Shown here one piece after another: positions 34,467 through 42,834 of a stretch of DNA of 64,000 nucleotides (its first letter is position 1; each line of letters opens with the position of its first letter). The stretch comes from Nocardia asteroides (lineage in GTDB: Bacteria > Actinomycetota > Actinomycetes > Mycobacteriales > Mycobacteriaceae), in the NCBI RefSeq assembly GCF_021183625.1, contig NZ_CP089214.1, positions 124,001 to 188,000 of the forward strand, written 5' to 3'. Below the pieces are notes generated by a model. It saw only the letters and a program-made list of their open reading frames with translations. It had not been told where the DNA came from and did not search any database. Made by a program: the position numbers and the translations under genes.

Positions 34467-35563
34467 GACAGCGCCTGCTCGTAGAGGCGTCGGTGCGCGG
34501 TGGCCAGCGCGCGGCGCTCGCTGTGCCTGCGCGGCCAGGTCGCGCGCGGCAGCGGCCCGGCGTTCGCCTCGAGCACCGCGCGCCGCAGCGAGGCGGTGTC
34601 CAGGCCGTGCTCGCCGAATCCGTAGCTGTAGCAGGGGCGTTGGTCGCGGTAGTGGCCGCAGTCCGGGGCGATCACCGCGGTGCCCAGGTCGTAGCAGGCC
34701 TCGAGCCAGCCCGAGTGCGTGCCGAAGCGGTAGGGCAGCACCGACGCCGACAGCGACGACAGGTAGCGCCACAGCTTGGCGTCGGAGAAGTACTCGTGCA
34801 CCTCGACCTGTACCTGCGGGCGGCGCTGGAAATCGAGCACCGCGGCACCTGTGCGCGGGTTGTACCAGTGGTTGTCCGGGTCGAACATCTCGTCGTGCAG
34901 GTTGATCCGCAGCACCGCCTCGGGGATCTCGGTGATCACCCCGGCCAGCGTCTCCAGCACCGGCAGCGGATCCATGTTGGCGCGCAGGCTCTTCACGTGC
35001 ACCCCGACGCTGAACTGCGGCGCGGGCGGGCGCTCGGCGCGCACCAGGCCGGGCTCGACCACGTGCGGGTGCGGCAGCACATGCGCGCGCCGCCCCCAGC
35101 GCCGTTCGATCTCGCGTCCGGCGCCGGGCGTCAGGGTGATGAGGACGTCGGCGGCCTCGATCAGGACGTCGAGCTGGGCATCGTGGTCGCCGGGGTCGGG
35201 GTGGTGCGGGTTGCGCAGGTCGTGCACGGTGTAGACCAGCGGCTTGCCGTGCGCGCGCAGCCGGTCGACGATCTCGCGCAGCACCGCGGGCTCGATGGCG
35301 TCGAAGCCGAAATGGACGTGCATGAGGTCGAATTCGGCCTGGTGCTCGTCGATCCAGGCCGGGTCGAGCATGAGCGGGGGCCACCAGCCGCCCGGCACCG
35401 TTCGCCCGTCCGCGGGCGGCGGGTCGGGCAGGCGGAGCACGCCGTCGGGTTCGTCGGGGTCGCCCAGGTGCCGCACGTACACGTGCGACGCGGGCACCGA
35501 GGCCACCCGGATCGTCGCAGGCACTCCGGGCCGCCGCGGCGGCGCCAGCACGGCCTCGGTCAC
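34463..35563 (-). CDS. Glycosyltransferase, GT4-like, first gene of the operon
   Basis: A 366-residue GT-B type protein. LMHVHFGFDAIEPAVL and YTVHDLRNPHHPDP resemble the acceptor domain of GT4 enzymes; HSGWLEACYDLGTAVIAPDCGHY replaces the usual EGxxxxxxEA block, so it is a divergent member. The start is uncertain: GTG 35563 is chosen because it is nearest the promoter with acceptable upstream purines; an in-frame TTG lies at 35632. It heads the operon 34463 to 31559, whose four genes are joined by GTGA overlaps. Confidence 0.8.
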   Translation of the reverse strand: MTEAVLAPPRRPGVPATIRVASVPASHVYVRHLGDPDEPDGVLRLPDPPPADGRTVPGGWWPPLMLDPAWIDEHQAEFDLMHVHFGFDAIEPAVLREIVDRLRAHGKPLVYTVHDLRNPHHPDPGDHDAQLDVLIEAADVLITLTPGAGREIERRWGRRAHVLPHPHVVEPGLVRAERPPAPQFSVGVHVKSLRANMDPLPVLETLAGVITEIPEAVLRINLHDEMFDPDNHWYNPRTGAAVLDFQRRPQVQVEVHEYFSDAKLWRYLSSLSASVLPYRFGTHSGWLEACYDLGTAVIAPDCGHYRDQRPCYSYGFGEHGLDTASLRRAVLEANAGPLPRATWPRRHSERRALATAHRRLYEQALS

Positions 35564-35633
35564 CGCTGCCCGCCAGGAATTCGCACCATGCCGGTCCGCC
35601 CTTTCGCCGTGATCACAGAAGACGGACGGCAAC

Positions 35634-35657
35634 TACCCCCGGTGCGGACCGGCAAAC
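35634..35657 (-). promoter_or_regulatory. SigF-type promoter for the glycosyltransferase operon
   Basis: Reading the minus strand: GTTT, 15-bp spacer, GGGTA, which exactly matches the mycobacterial SigF consensus. It lies 71 bp upstream of the first glycosyltransferase start. The same -35, spacer length and -10 precede the sigma-factor gene at 49570. Confidence 0.7.
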
Positions 35658-35826
35658 TCTGCGCAGCGTCTCTGCCTCGGCGAATACGGCGCCTCCAAGG
35701 CGAATCGATTCAGCCGCAGTCGACGGGTCGGAGCAGCGGTGACCTCGATCACGTAGTCGTGACGGAAGGCTGAGGGCCTGGGTCTTACGGGGTGCACACG
35801 CAGAACACAGACCCGAGGAGAGAACG

Positions 35827-36300
35827 ATGACTGCATCGAAAGTCGAATCGAAGATCCGCACCGATGTGGCGCCCGCCGAAACCGGGACCGCCGAGCCCGG
35901 CGCCCCGGTGACCGAGCAGGGCACCACCACCATCACCGACGTGGTCGTGCGGAAGATCGCCGGCCTCGCCACCCGCGAGGTCTCCGGCGTGCACGACCTC
36001 GGCGGCGGCGCCGCCCGCGCCCTCGGTGCGCTGCGCGAGCGCATCCCCGGCGCCTCGGCCGGGATCGGCCAGGGTGTGTCGGTGGAGGTCGGCGAGGCGC
36101 AGGCCGCGGTCGACGTGCAGCTCGTCGTCGAGTACGGCGCCGCGATCGCGGAGCTGGCGAAGGCGGTGCGGCGCAACGTGGTCACCGCGATCGAGCGGAT
36201 GACCGGGCTCGAGGTGGTCGAGGTGAACATCACCGTCGACGACGTCTTCATCGAGGACGACGACGAGGACGTGCCCGCTTCGCTCAGCCGCGTGCGGTAA
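35827..36300 (+). CDS. Asp23/Gls24 family envelope stress protein
   Basis: A 157-residue protein. After a low-complexity acidic N-terminus, the Asp23 domain runs from about residue 40: ITDVVVRKIAGLATREVSGVHDLGGG, then VSVEVGEAQAAVDVQLVVEYG and VEVNITVDDVFIEDD. Such proteins are cell-envelope or alkaline-stress factors. ATG 35827 follows GAGGAGAGAACG. It is divergent from the glycosyltransferase operon with a SigF-type promoter between them, consistent with a shared envelope-stress role. It also recalls the gas-vesicle-associated forms, but no gvp genes are here. Confidence 0.9.
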   Translation: MTASKVESKIRTDVAPAETGTAEPGAPVTEQGTTTITDVVVRKIAGLATREVSGVHDLGGGAARALGALRERIPGASAGIGQGVSVEVGEAQAAVDVQLVVEYGAAIAELAKAVRRNVVTAIERMTGLEVVEVNITVDDVFIEDDDEDVPASLSRVR

Positions 36301-36322
36301 CCGCTCTGCCCCGACCGAACTC

Positions 36323-36940
36323 CTACTTCGATCCGACCCGGGACTGTGCGGCGATAGCCGAACCCATCCAGCGCCGCAGGTAACCGCGCAACTGTTCCTC
36401 GCTGCGCGGCGGATTCCCCGGCGAGACGAAGAACGACTGCATCGTCCGCAGCACGTACTCGACGAGTTCGTGCAGCGCCTCCTCGTCGTATCCGTGCCGC
36501 GCCCAGTCCACGTCGAACCGCCGGATCATGGTCATGCCGAAGGTTCGGGCCTGCTCGGAGGTGAGGCTGTCGGGGTCGCGCCCGGAGTAGGAGCTCGAGA
36601 GCAGCAGCCCCAGGTGCGGGGTGCGGCGCACCTCGACCAGGGTGAAGAGCACGCCCTCGGTCATCGCCTCGGCCGGGTCGTCGAGCCCGGCGACCTGGGC
36701 GGTCAGCCGGTCGAGGAAGCCGTCGACGGAGGCGATCGCGGCCGCGGTCATCAGCGTCTCGGCGGTGGGGAAGTAGCGGTACACGGTCTGCCGGATCACG
36801 CCGAGCGCCTCGGCGACCTGGGCGATGCTGATCGCCGCTCCGGTCGCGCCGATCAGCTCGACGGCGGTGGCGACGATGCGGCTCTGCGCTTCCTCGTCGT
36901 CGACCGGCGGACTGCCGCCCCATCCGCGTCTGCGCGCCAC
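36323..36940 (-). CDS. TetR family transcriptional regulator
   Basis: A 205-residue TetR-type protein; helix-turn-helix at about residues 38-60 (SIAQVAEALGVIRQTVYRYFPTAE). It lies convergent to the Asp23 gene, 22 bp apart, and downstream of a merR gene on the same strand. No palindrome was spotted at its own start. Its target is unknown. Confidence 0.86.
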   Translation of the reverse strand: MARRRGWGGSPPVDDEEAQSRIVATAVELIGATGAAISIAQVAEALGVIRQTVYRYFPTAETLMTAAAIASVDGFLDRLTAQVAGLDDPAEAMTEGVLFTLVEVRRTPHLGLLLSSSYSGRDPDSLTSEQARTFGMTMIRRFDVDWARHGYDEEALHELVEYVLRTMQSFFVSPGNPPRSEEQLRGYLRRWMGSAIAAQSRVGSK

Positions 36941-37087
36941 CGGTCGGACACTACCAGCGCGAACAGCACCGTGCGGCGGGGCGCCCGGGCGGCGGTGATG
37001 CCGGTTCGCGGGGTGCCGCCCGGCGGCATCGTCCGGAGCCGGGACGCGGCCGGTACCGATGTGCGCGTGCCGACGAGGCAGGAAAGA

Positions 37088-37828
37088 TCAAGCGCCGCCC
37101 GGGAATACGTCGGCGAGCTCGCGCCGGACGATGGCGTCGAGGTGCCGCTCGACGGCCCGGTCGATCACCGCGGCCGCCACCCGGCCCGGCTCGGTCCTGG
37201 TCGCCGTCAACCGGGCGTCGAGCCGCTCGGCATCGGTGTCGGTCCGCCCGGACTGGCGGTACGCGCGCACGGCCGTGCGCAGGAAGGCGTCGGTGAACTG
37301 GCGTGCGATGTGCTCGCAGTCGGCGCGGAGCTGCTCGATCTCGTCGAGCGCTCGATCCAGCGGGGTGCCCGCGGTGACCAATCGGTCGAAGAACTCGGTC
37401 AGCGCCGGGTCCGCGACGCGGTAGCTGCTCGCGTCCACCGGCTCGTAGAGCCCGGCCGAGACCGCGCGGGCCAGCCCGTCGGGCAGCTCGCCGAAGCGTC
37501 GGGCCAGCTCGTCGGCGGTGACCAGGCCGTCGGCGTCGAGGGCGCCCGGCGGCGGGGGAGCGGTGGCGACACCGAGCACGTCGGCGAGGTCGTCGCCGCG
37601 GTCCCATGCCTCCAGCAGTCCGCGGACGCCGTTCAGCGTGATCCCGCGCTCCAGCAGCCGCTCGACGATCCGGATCCGGTTCAGGTGCTCTTCACCGTAG
37701 ATGCCGGTGCGGCCCTTCATCTTCGGCGGTGGCAGCAGGCCGCGCTCGCTGTAGTCGCGCAGTGTCCTGACCGTCATGCCTGCCTGCTGGGCCAGGTCGG
37801 TGATAGTCAGCTCGGAATCCCCTGCCAT
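37088..37828 (-). CDS. MerR family transcriptional regulator
   Basis: A 246-residue MerR-type regulator. The DNA-binding domain is residues 8-75: LTITDLAQQAGMTVRTLRDYSERGLLPPP, then YGEEHLNRIRIVERLLERG. The longer C-terminal half (residues 110-246) is helical with no Cys cluster, so a metal sensor is unlikely. ATG 37828. It is divergent from the PknG-like kinase gene at 37984, with a long palindrome between them, which points to control of the kinase. Confidence 0.88.
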   Translation of the reverse strand: MAGDSELTITDLAQQAGMTVRTLRDYSERGLLPPPKMKGRTGIYGEEHLNRIRIVERLLERGITLNGVRGLLEAWDRGDDLADVLGVATAPPPPGALDADGLVTADELARRFGELPDGLARAVSAGLYEPVDASSYRVADPALTEFFDRLVTAGTPLDRALDEIEQLRADCEHIARQFTDAFLRTAVRAYRQSGRTDTDAERLDARLTATRTEPGRVAAAVIDRAVERHLDAIVRRELADVFPGGA

Positions 37829-37929
37829 GGATCTAGGAAACCACAGGTGAACGGTCTCGCCGACGACCGTTCCGCCCGGTCTGCGCGGCGCCGTCCCGGC
37901 CCGGTGGCCGACGGATGTGTTGCAGCCTG

Positions 37930-37965
37930 CCATCAGTTGACGGTATATTACATCAACTGATGGCG
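37930..37965. promoter_or_regulatory. 36-bp inverted repeat between merR and the PknG-like gene
   Basis: GCCATCAGTTGA and its exact complement TCAACTGATGGC flank a 12-bp AT-rich spacer containing TATATT. A perfect 12-bp repeat is very unlikely by chance. It lies 19 bp upstream of the kinase start and about 100 bp from merR. MerR proteins bind symmetrical sites within promoters, so this is the likely operator. Confidence 0.65.
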
Positions 37966-37983
37966 CATAACGGCGCGAGGTGA

Positions 37984-40014
37984 GTGGTGATCGTGAAGAA
38001 TGTGGTCGAGCCGGAGTCCACAGTCCTGAGTGAACCCGAGGTGCCGGAGGCGGAGCGGTTCTGCTGGAACTGCGGCTCCCCGGTCGGGCGCCGAACCGGG
38101 CGCGGCGCCGCGCCCGTCCATGGTTCCTGTGGAAACTGTAAGGCGCTTTTCGGTTTCCGGCCCGCCCTGGCACAGGGCGATGTCGTGGCCGGGCAGTACG
38201 AGATCCGCGGGTGCCTGGCGCACGGCGGCTTCGGCTGGGTGTATCTGGCGCGGGATCGCCATGTCGGCGGGCGCTGGGTGGTCCTGAAGGGGCTGCGCAA
38301 TCCGCGCGATCCGGAGGCGCACGTCGCGGCGCTGGTCGAGCGGCAGTTCCTCTCGGAGGTCGCGCACCCGGGCATCGTCGAGATCTTCAACTTCGTGACC
38401 CACCGCGGCGTCGGCTACATCGTGATGAAGTACATCGACGGCCGATCGCTCGGCGCGCTGCTGAACCAGCTCGGCGGCGAGCCGCTCCCGGTGGCCGAGG
38501 CGATCGGCTACCTGCTCGGCGTCATGCCCGCGCTCGAGCACCTGCACTCGCTCGGGCTCGCCTACAACGACCTCAAGCCGGACAACATCATGGTCGGCCC
38601 GGACGGCGTCGTCCTCATCGACCTCGGCGCGGTGGCCGCGCTGCGCTCCGGGGGGCCACTCGACGGCACGCCCGGCTTCCAGGCCCCCGAGGTCGCCCGG
38701 ACCGGCCCCACCGTGGTCGCCGACATCTACGGCGCGGGCCGCACGCTGGCGGCGCTGGTGCTGCCCGGCGAGGCCGGGGCGGAGCTGCCCGCCGACCACC
38801 CGGTGCTGTCCGCGCACCCGGAGCTGGCGAAACTGCTGCTGCGGGCCACGCACCCCGACCCGGGGCGCCGCTTTCCCTCCGCCGGTGCGCTGCGCAGGCA
38901 GCTGGACGGGGTGCTGCGCATCGTGCGGGCCCGCGAGACCGGCCGCGAGCACCCGCAGGTGTCGTCGCTCTTCGGCACGGTGCGCGTCGACTTCGCATCG
39001 GAGGCCCTGCTGGAGACGATGGACGTCACGCTCGGGAGAAGCTGCCCGACGCCGCCGGTTGCCCCCCGGCTGGCCGCCGCGCTGCCGATTCCGATGACCG
39101 ACCCCGACTATCCCGGTGCGGGGCTGCTGTCCGGGCGGGTGCACGCCGACGCGGACCACGCGCTGGAGGCCCTGCGCATCACCCGGGCCAAGCTGCGCGC
39201 CGACGCCGTCGACCTGGACGAAGCCTTCGAGCTGGAGTGCGCGCTGATCGAGACGAGGGCCTACCTGGACATCGGCGCTCCGGACTCGGCGCGCGACGTG
39301 CTCGACGGCCTGCGCGCGGCGCACCCGGGCGAGTGGCGCGTGGAGTGGTTCGACGGGCTGGTAGCGCTCGCCGACGGCAGGTTGGACCGCGCGCACGCGC
39401 GCTTCGCCACCACCGCCGCCATGCTGCCGGGAGAGCTCGCGCCGGTGCTCGCGCTGGCCGCCACCGGTGAACTGCTTGCCGCCGCCGCTCCCGCCGACCG
39501 CGAGCGCGAACAGCGCCGGGTCGCGGAGCACTACCGGACGGTGTGGCGCACCGACCGCACCGTCGTGGCCGCGGCATTCGGTCTGGCCCGGATGGCGACC
39601 GCGATGGGCGACCACGGCGCCGCCATCGACACCCTGCGCCAGGTGCGGTCCGCCACCCGCAACTACGACACCGCCCGGATGACCCTGGCCCTGCTGCTGG
39701 TCGCGCGGCCCGCGGCCGAGCTCACCCAGGACGAATTGGACGAGGCGGCGAACCGGCTGCACGGCCTGCCCGCCGACCGCAGGCTGCTCTCCCTGCGCGC
39801 GGCGGTCCTGGACGGTGCGCTGCGCTGGTACGGCGCGGGCGGGCGGCCACAGAACCCGGCCGACACCCTGCTCGACTGCCCGTGCACCGAGCGCGGGCTG
39901 CGCAAGGGCCTGGAGGCGGCGCTGCGGGCGGTCGCCAAGGTCACCCCGGACACCCTGGACCGCTTCGCCCTGGTGGATCGGGCCAACTCGGTGCGGCCCC
40001 GGTCCTGGTTCTGA
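37984..40014 (+). CDS. PknG-family serine/threonine protein kinase
   Basis: A 676-residue soluble kinase with the PknG layout: rubredoxin-like zinc site (Cys27, Cys30, Cys49, Cys52), kinase domain with AHGGFGWVYLARD, Lys102 in VVLKGL, YNDLKPDNIM (Asp196) and LIDLGAV (Asp213), then a TPR domain and the family end ALVDRANSVRP. PknG tunes central nitrogen/carbon metabolism through GarA. Mycobacterial PknG is about 750 residues and sits with glnX-glnH; neither is present here, so this looks like a second, separately regulated paralogue. GTG 37984 follows GAGGTGA. Confidence 0.93.
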   Translation: MVIVKNVVEPESTVLSEPEVPEAERFCWNCGSPVGRRTGRGAAPVHGSCGNCKALFGFRPALAQGDVVAGQYEIRGCLAHGGFGWVYLARDRHVGGRWVVLKGLRNPRDPEAHVAALVERQFLSEVAHPGIVEIFNFVTHRGVGYIVMKYIDGRSLGALLNQLGGEPLPVAEAIGYLLGVMPALEHLHSLGLAYNDLKPDNIMVGPDGVVLIDLGAVAALRSGGPLDGTPGFQAPEVARTGPTVVADIYGAGRTLAALVLPGEAGAELPADHPVLSAHPELAKLLLRATHPDPGRRFPSAGALRRQLDGVLRIVRARETGREHPQVSSLFGTVRVDFASEALLETMDVTLGRSCPTPPVAPRLAAALPIPMTDPDYPGAGLLSGRVHADADHALEALRITRAKLRADAVDLDEAFELECALIETRAYLDIGAPDSARDVLDGLRAAHPGEWRVEWFDGLVALADGRLDRAHARFATTAAMLPGELAPVLALAATGELLAAAAPADREREQRRVAEHYRTVWRTDRTVVAAAFGLARMATAMGDHGAAIDTLRQVRSATRNYDTARMTLALLLVARPAAELTQDELDEAANRLHGLPADRRLLSLRAAVLDGALRWYGAGGRPQNPADTLLDCPCTERGLRKGLEAALRAVAKVTPDTLDRFALVDRANSVRPRSWF

Positions 40015-40056
40015 CGCGCGGCGAACGGAGCTCGACGCGGGCATGTTGCAGGGAAA

Positions 40057-40092
40057 GTCATCATACAGCGGTGCGCTTTTGTGTATGGTGAC
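40057..40092. promoter_or_regulatory. 36-bp imperfect inverted repeat before the diiron-type hydrolase
   Basis: GTCATCATACA and TGTATGGTGAC pair at 10 of 11 positions around a 14-bp spacer, ending 29 bp before the start at 40122. Overall length is the same (36 bp) as the repeat before the PknG-like gene, though the sequences differ. It overlaps the presumed promoter, so it is probably a repressor site. The regulator is unknown. Confidence 0.5.
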
Positions 40093-40121
40093 GCAAACAG
40101 CCCTGACCCGTGAGGCGAGGT

Positions 40122-41054
40122 ATGACCCAGTTACAACCGCGGAAGATGGACTTCGGCTTCGAATCCGCCGACGTCCCCTTCTGCTGGAATCCGCAGAACC
40201 CGGCCTGGTCGAGCATGTCCAATGCCGTCTCGTTCCTGGCGGTCGGCTTCGAGAAGATGATCGTGAAGCTGATCATGCAGCTCAAGCCGGTGCTCACCGA
40301 TCCGGAGGTCGCGGCCGAGGCGGTGGCGTTCATGCGGCAGGAGGGGCACCACTCCACCGCGCACCGCCAGCACGTCAAGGCGCTGATCAAGCAGTACCCG
40401 GGGCTGCAGAACACCCTGGACGCGGTGATCGGCGAGTTCGACCTGCTCACCGAGGCCACCTCCACCGACTACCGGCTCGCCTACACCGCCGACCTGGAGG
40501 CCACCTTCACCCCGGTCTTCAAGCTCATGCTCGACCACGAGGCGACCCTGTTCCGCCCCGGCGACGACCGCGTCGCCTCGCTGTTCCTCTGGCACTTCGT
40601 CGAGGAGGTCGAGCACCGCAGCTCCGCGCTGATCCTGTTCAACGCGCTGGTCGGCAACGAGCTGTACCGGATGCGGATGGCGCCGTCGATCTTCGCGCAC
40701 GTCATGAAGGTGATCCGGATCGCCTGCGCGGGGTTCAACCAGCACGTTCCGCTCGCACAGCGGAAGGTCGACTCGCTGTCGATGTTCGCCACCCACCGGG
40801 TCAAGCAGCGGGTGCTCGGCTCGGTCGCGCCCTACCTGACCAAGGGCCCGATGCCGCGCGCCTTCGACGGGCTCCCGCGCAGGGAGCAGCTCACCGCGCT
40901 GGCCGGGGTGTTCCGCAGCCAGATGCCCGGCCACGATCCGGGGGAGGAGAAGCTGCCCGCGCTGGCCGGGGAGTGGTTCGCCCGCTACGACGCCGGTGAC
41001 GACTGCACCCGCTGGTACACCGCGGACTCCGAGCGGCTGGCGGTGAACGGATGA
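40122..41054 (+). CDS. COG3687-type predicted metal-dependent hydrolase
   Basis: A 310-residue protein of the predicted metal-dependent hydrolase family with a ferritin-like helical look. Probable metal ligands: FMRQEGHHSTAHRQHV near residue 75 and LWHFVEEVEHRSSALI near residue 165. ATG 40122 follows GAGGCGAGG. It is coupled (ATGA) to a membrane protein gene. Members often sit near lipid-desaturation or oxygenase genes, but no reaction is proven for the family. Confidence 0.82.
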   Translation: MTQLQPRKMDFGFESADVPFCWNPQNPAWSSMSNAVSFLAVGFEKMIVKLIMQLKPVLTDPEVAAEAVAFMRQEGHHSTAHRQHVKALIKQYPGLQNTLDAVIGEFDLLTEATSTDYRLAYTADLEATFTPVFKLMLDHEATLFRPGDDRVASLFLWHFVEEVEHRSSALILFNALVGNELYRMRMAPSIFAHVMKVIRIACAGFNQHVPLAQRKVDSLSMFATHRVKQRVLGSVAPYLTKGPMPRAFDGLPRREQLTALAGVFRSQMPGHDPGEEKLPALAGEWFARYDAGDDCTRWYTADSERLAVNG

Positions 41055-42199
41055 GCGCCCCCTGCGCCCCCACCTTCGCCGAACTCGCCACCCGGCTCGG
41101 CTTCTCGTGCGACGAGGCGGGCGGGCTCGTCGAGTTCCGCAACCCGGCCGCGCTGGAGAACTGGACGCTGCCGGTCCTGGAGCTGACCATCGTGCTCGGC
41201 TCGGTCCTCGCCCTGGTCTACGCGATCCTGCGGCTGCGCAGGCACGGTGACCCGACCAACCTGGTGCTCTGGTTCGGCGCGACGGCCTACCTGTTCGTGA
41301 TCGAGCCGCCGCTGTACTTCCCGGCGGCGTTCGGCATCGAAGAGCACGTCGACACCATGTTCGCGCACAACGTGTTCACCGTCGACTTTCTGTGGGGGCG
41401 GCTGCCGCTCTACATCGTCGCGATCTATCCGCTGATGGCGACGCTCGCCTTCGAGATCGTCCGGATGCTCGGGGTGTTCCGCCGGTACGGGGTGCTGCTC
41501 GGCGCGGTCTGCGTCGGCTTCGTGCACCACGCCTTCTACGAGATCTTCGACCACATCGGCCCGCAGCTGCGCTGGTGGGAGTGGTCGCTGGAGAACCCGA
41601 TCAACCAGCCGTTCTTCGACGCGGTTCCGCTGCCGAGCGTGGTCGTCTTCGCCGCGCTGTGGCCCATGTCGCTGGCGCTGTGCGTGCAGTTCTTCGTCGG
41701 CAGGCACGTGGATGCCGGGACGAAGTTCACCGGGGTGCAGCTGGTGTGGCGGACGGTGGTGATCGGGCTGCTCGCCTCGGTCGGCACGTTCGTGCTTCCG
41801 CTGCCCGCCACGGTGATCGGCATCGGCAGCGACACCGTGCGCGGTGTCGTGTACGCGGCGGAGCTGGCCGTGCTGTCGGTGCTGGCGGCGGCGCTGCTGT
41901 GGAAGCGCTGGTCGGCGCTGCGCGCCGGGACCTCCGAGGTGCGCGGGGACCGCAATCGCTTCGTGCAGGTGTACGCGATCGTCTACCTCGTGGTGATGGC
42001 CGTGCTGTGGGGGGCCGCGCTGCCGGACTACTTCGGCGCGGTGGACGGGGTGACCGGCAACGGTGACCCCATCGGCAGTCTCTGGTACACGGTGGGGTGC
42101 TTCGTGATCGCGATCGCCGTCGTGCTCGCCACCTTCACGATTCCGCAGGCGTCAGCGGTCGAAGCGGCCGAGCCGGCCCAGGAGCCCGCCACGGCATGA
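41051..42199 (+). CDS. Eight-or-so-helix membrane protein paired with the hydrolase
   Basis: A 382-residue membrane protein that I do not recognise by name. Helices alternate with short loops; a conserved-looking HHAFYEIFDHIGPQLRWWEW segment with two adjacent His and acidic residues may bind metal or heme. The start overlaps the hydrolase stop (ATGA), so the two are translated together and probably act on one membrane-embedded substrate. The C-terminus is Ala/Glu-rich and disordered. Confidence 0.72.
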   Translation: MSAPCAPTFAELATRLGFSCDEAGGLVEFRNPAALENWTLPVLELTIVLGSVLALVYAILRLRRHGDPTNLVLWFGATAYLFVIEPPLYFPAAFGIEEHVDTMFAHNVFTVDFLWGRLPLYIVAIYPLMATLAFEIVRMLGVFRRYGVLLGAVCVGFVHHAFYEIFDHIGPQLRWWEWSLENPINQPFFDAVPLPSVVVFAALWPMSLALCVQFFVGRHVDAGTKFTGVQLVWRTVVIGLLASVGTFVLPLPATVIGIGSDTVRGVVYAAELAVLSVLAAALLWKRWSALRAGTSEVRGDRNRFVQVYAIVYLVVMAVLWGAALPDYFGAVDGVTGNGDPIGSLWYTVGCFVIAIAVVLATFTIPQASAVEAAEPAQEPATA

Positions 42200-42241
42200 A
42201 CCCGGTGCCGCGGCCGGGGTCCCGGCCGCGGCACCGGCGGT

Positions 42242-42511
42242 TCAGACGGCGTTGCTCCAGCCCTCCGGGTCGGCGTCGTCGCCCTCGTAGCGGTCGCCGC
42301 GCAGCTCGACGGAGCTGTCCGGCTCGACGCAGGCGGTCACGTCGGCCGGGTCGAGCACGGCGACGTGCAGTTCCAGCTCCACGTCGGTCTCCCTGGCGAG
42401 GGTGAAGCCGACCAGCTCGCCGACCACCTCGGATTCGTCACGCCGCAGCCGGACCGCAGCGCCCAGGTCGGTGTACTGCAGGTGCGCTGCTTTCTTGATC
42501 ATGCTGCCCAT
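42242..42511 (-). CDS. Small protein of unknown function (89 aa)
   Basis: A soluble acidic protein, beginning MGSMIKKAAHLQYTDLGAAVRLRRDESE and ending EGWSNAV, with beta-strand-like alternation. Family not recognised. ATG 42511 has GGAG close by; ATG 42502 is the alternative. A SigF-like promoter (42522-42544) ends only 10 bp upstream, so the message would be leaderless or nearly so with 42511. It converges with the membrane protein gene. Confidence 0.62.
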   Translation of the reverse strand: MGSMIKKAAHLQYTDLGAAVRLRRDESEVVGELVGFTLARETDVELELHVAVLDPADVTACVEPDSSVELRGDRYEGDDADPEGWSNAV

Positions 42512-42521
42512 CGGCTCCGGA

Positions 42522-42544
42522 TACCCGGTATCGGGGCGGTCAAC
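42522..42544 (-). promoter_or_regulatory. SigF-like promoter for the 89-aa gene
   Basis: On the minus strand: GTTG, 14-bp spacer, GGGTA. This is one mismatch from GTTT in the -35 and one base shorter in spacing than the two perfect sites at 35634 and 49496. It is placed directly before the gene. Confidence 0.45.
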
Positions 42545-42690
42545 ATGACACCTGGTCGACGACCGGCCGGCAGCGATTGATCGGACGGCCGGACCAGGGC
42601 GACCAGCCCGAGCGCGGCGATCACCAGCAGCACGCCACGTGGTCTCGCTCGACAGGTGCGCCCGGCGTGCGCCGCGCGACGGACCGACCG

Positions 42691-42743
42691 CCGATATCAC
42701 CCGAAACGGGTGATATCGGTGCGCACCCGCTGCCGATAGCGTC
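42691..42743 (+). promoter_or_regulatory. 29-bp palindrome with TAGCGTC element before the second DUF1254 gene (copy 3)
   Basis: The core TCACCC-N5-GGGTGA (42697-42713) is extended to perfect 13-bp arms, CCGATATCACCCG and its complement, around AAA. TAGCGTC follows 23 bp after the core (42737-42743), and the DUF1254 start is at 42835. This is the most symmetrical member of the set with 21464 and 22961. The rest of the 323-bp gap holds nothing else I can support. Confidence 0.65.
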
Positions 42744-42834
42744 GCCGATGGCAGCACCGACGAGGAACCACGGCCCCCACCGGCGATCGTCACCCCTGAC
42801 CAGCGAGCTGGACCCCGACGAGGATGGAGTTGCG

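Noticed and set aside
42560..42645. Hydrophobic minus-strand stretch (LLVIAALGLVALVRPSD) in the gap before DUF1254 copy 2
   Set aside because: It resembles the end of a membrane protein but is under 30 codons, with no start or further homology; it could be a decayed fragment or chance.
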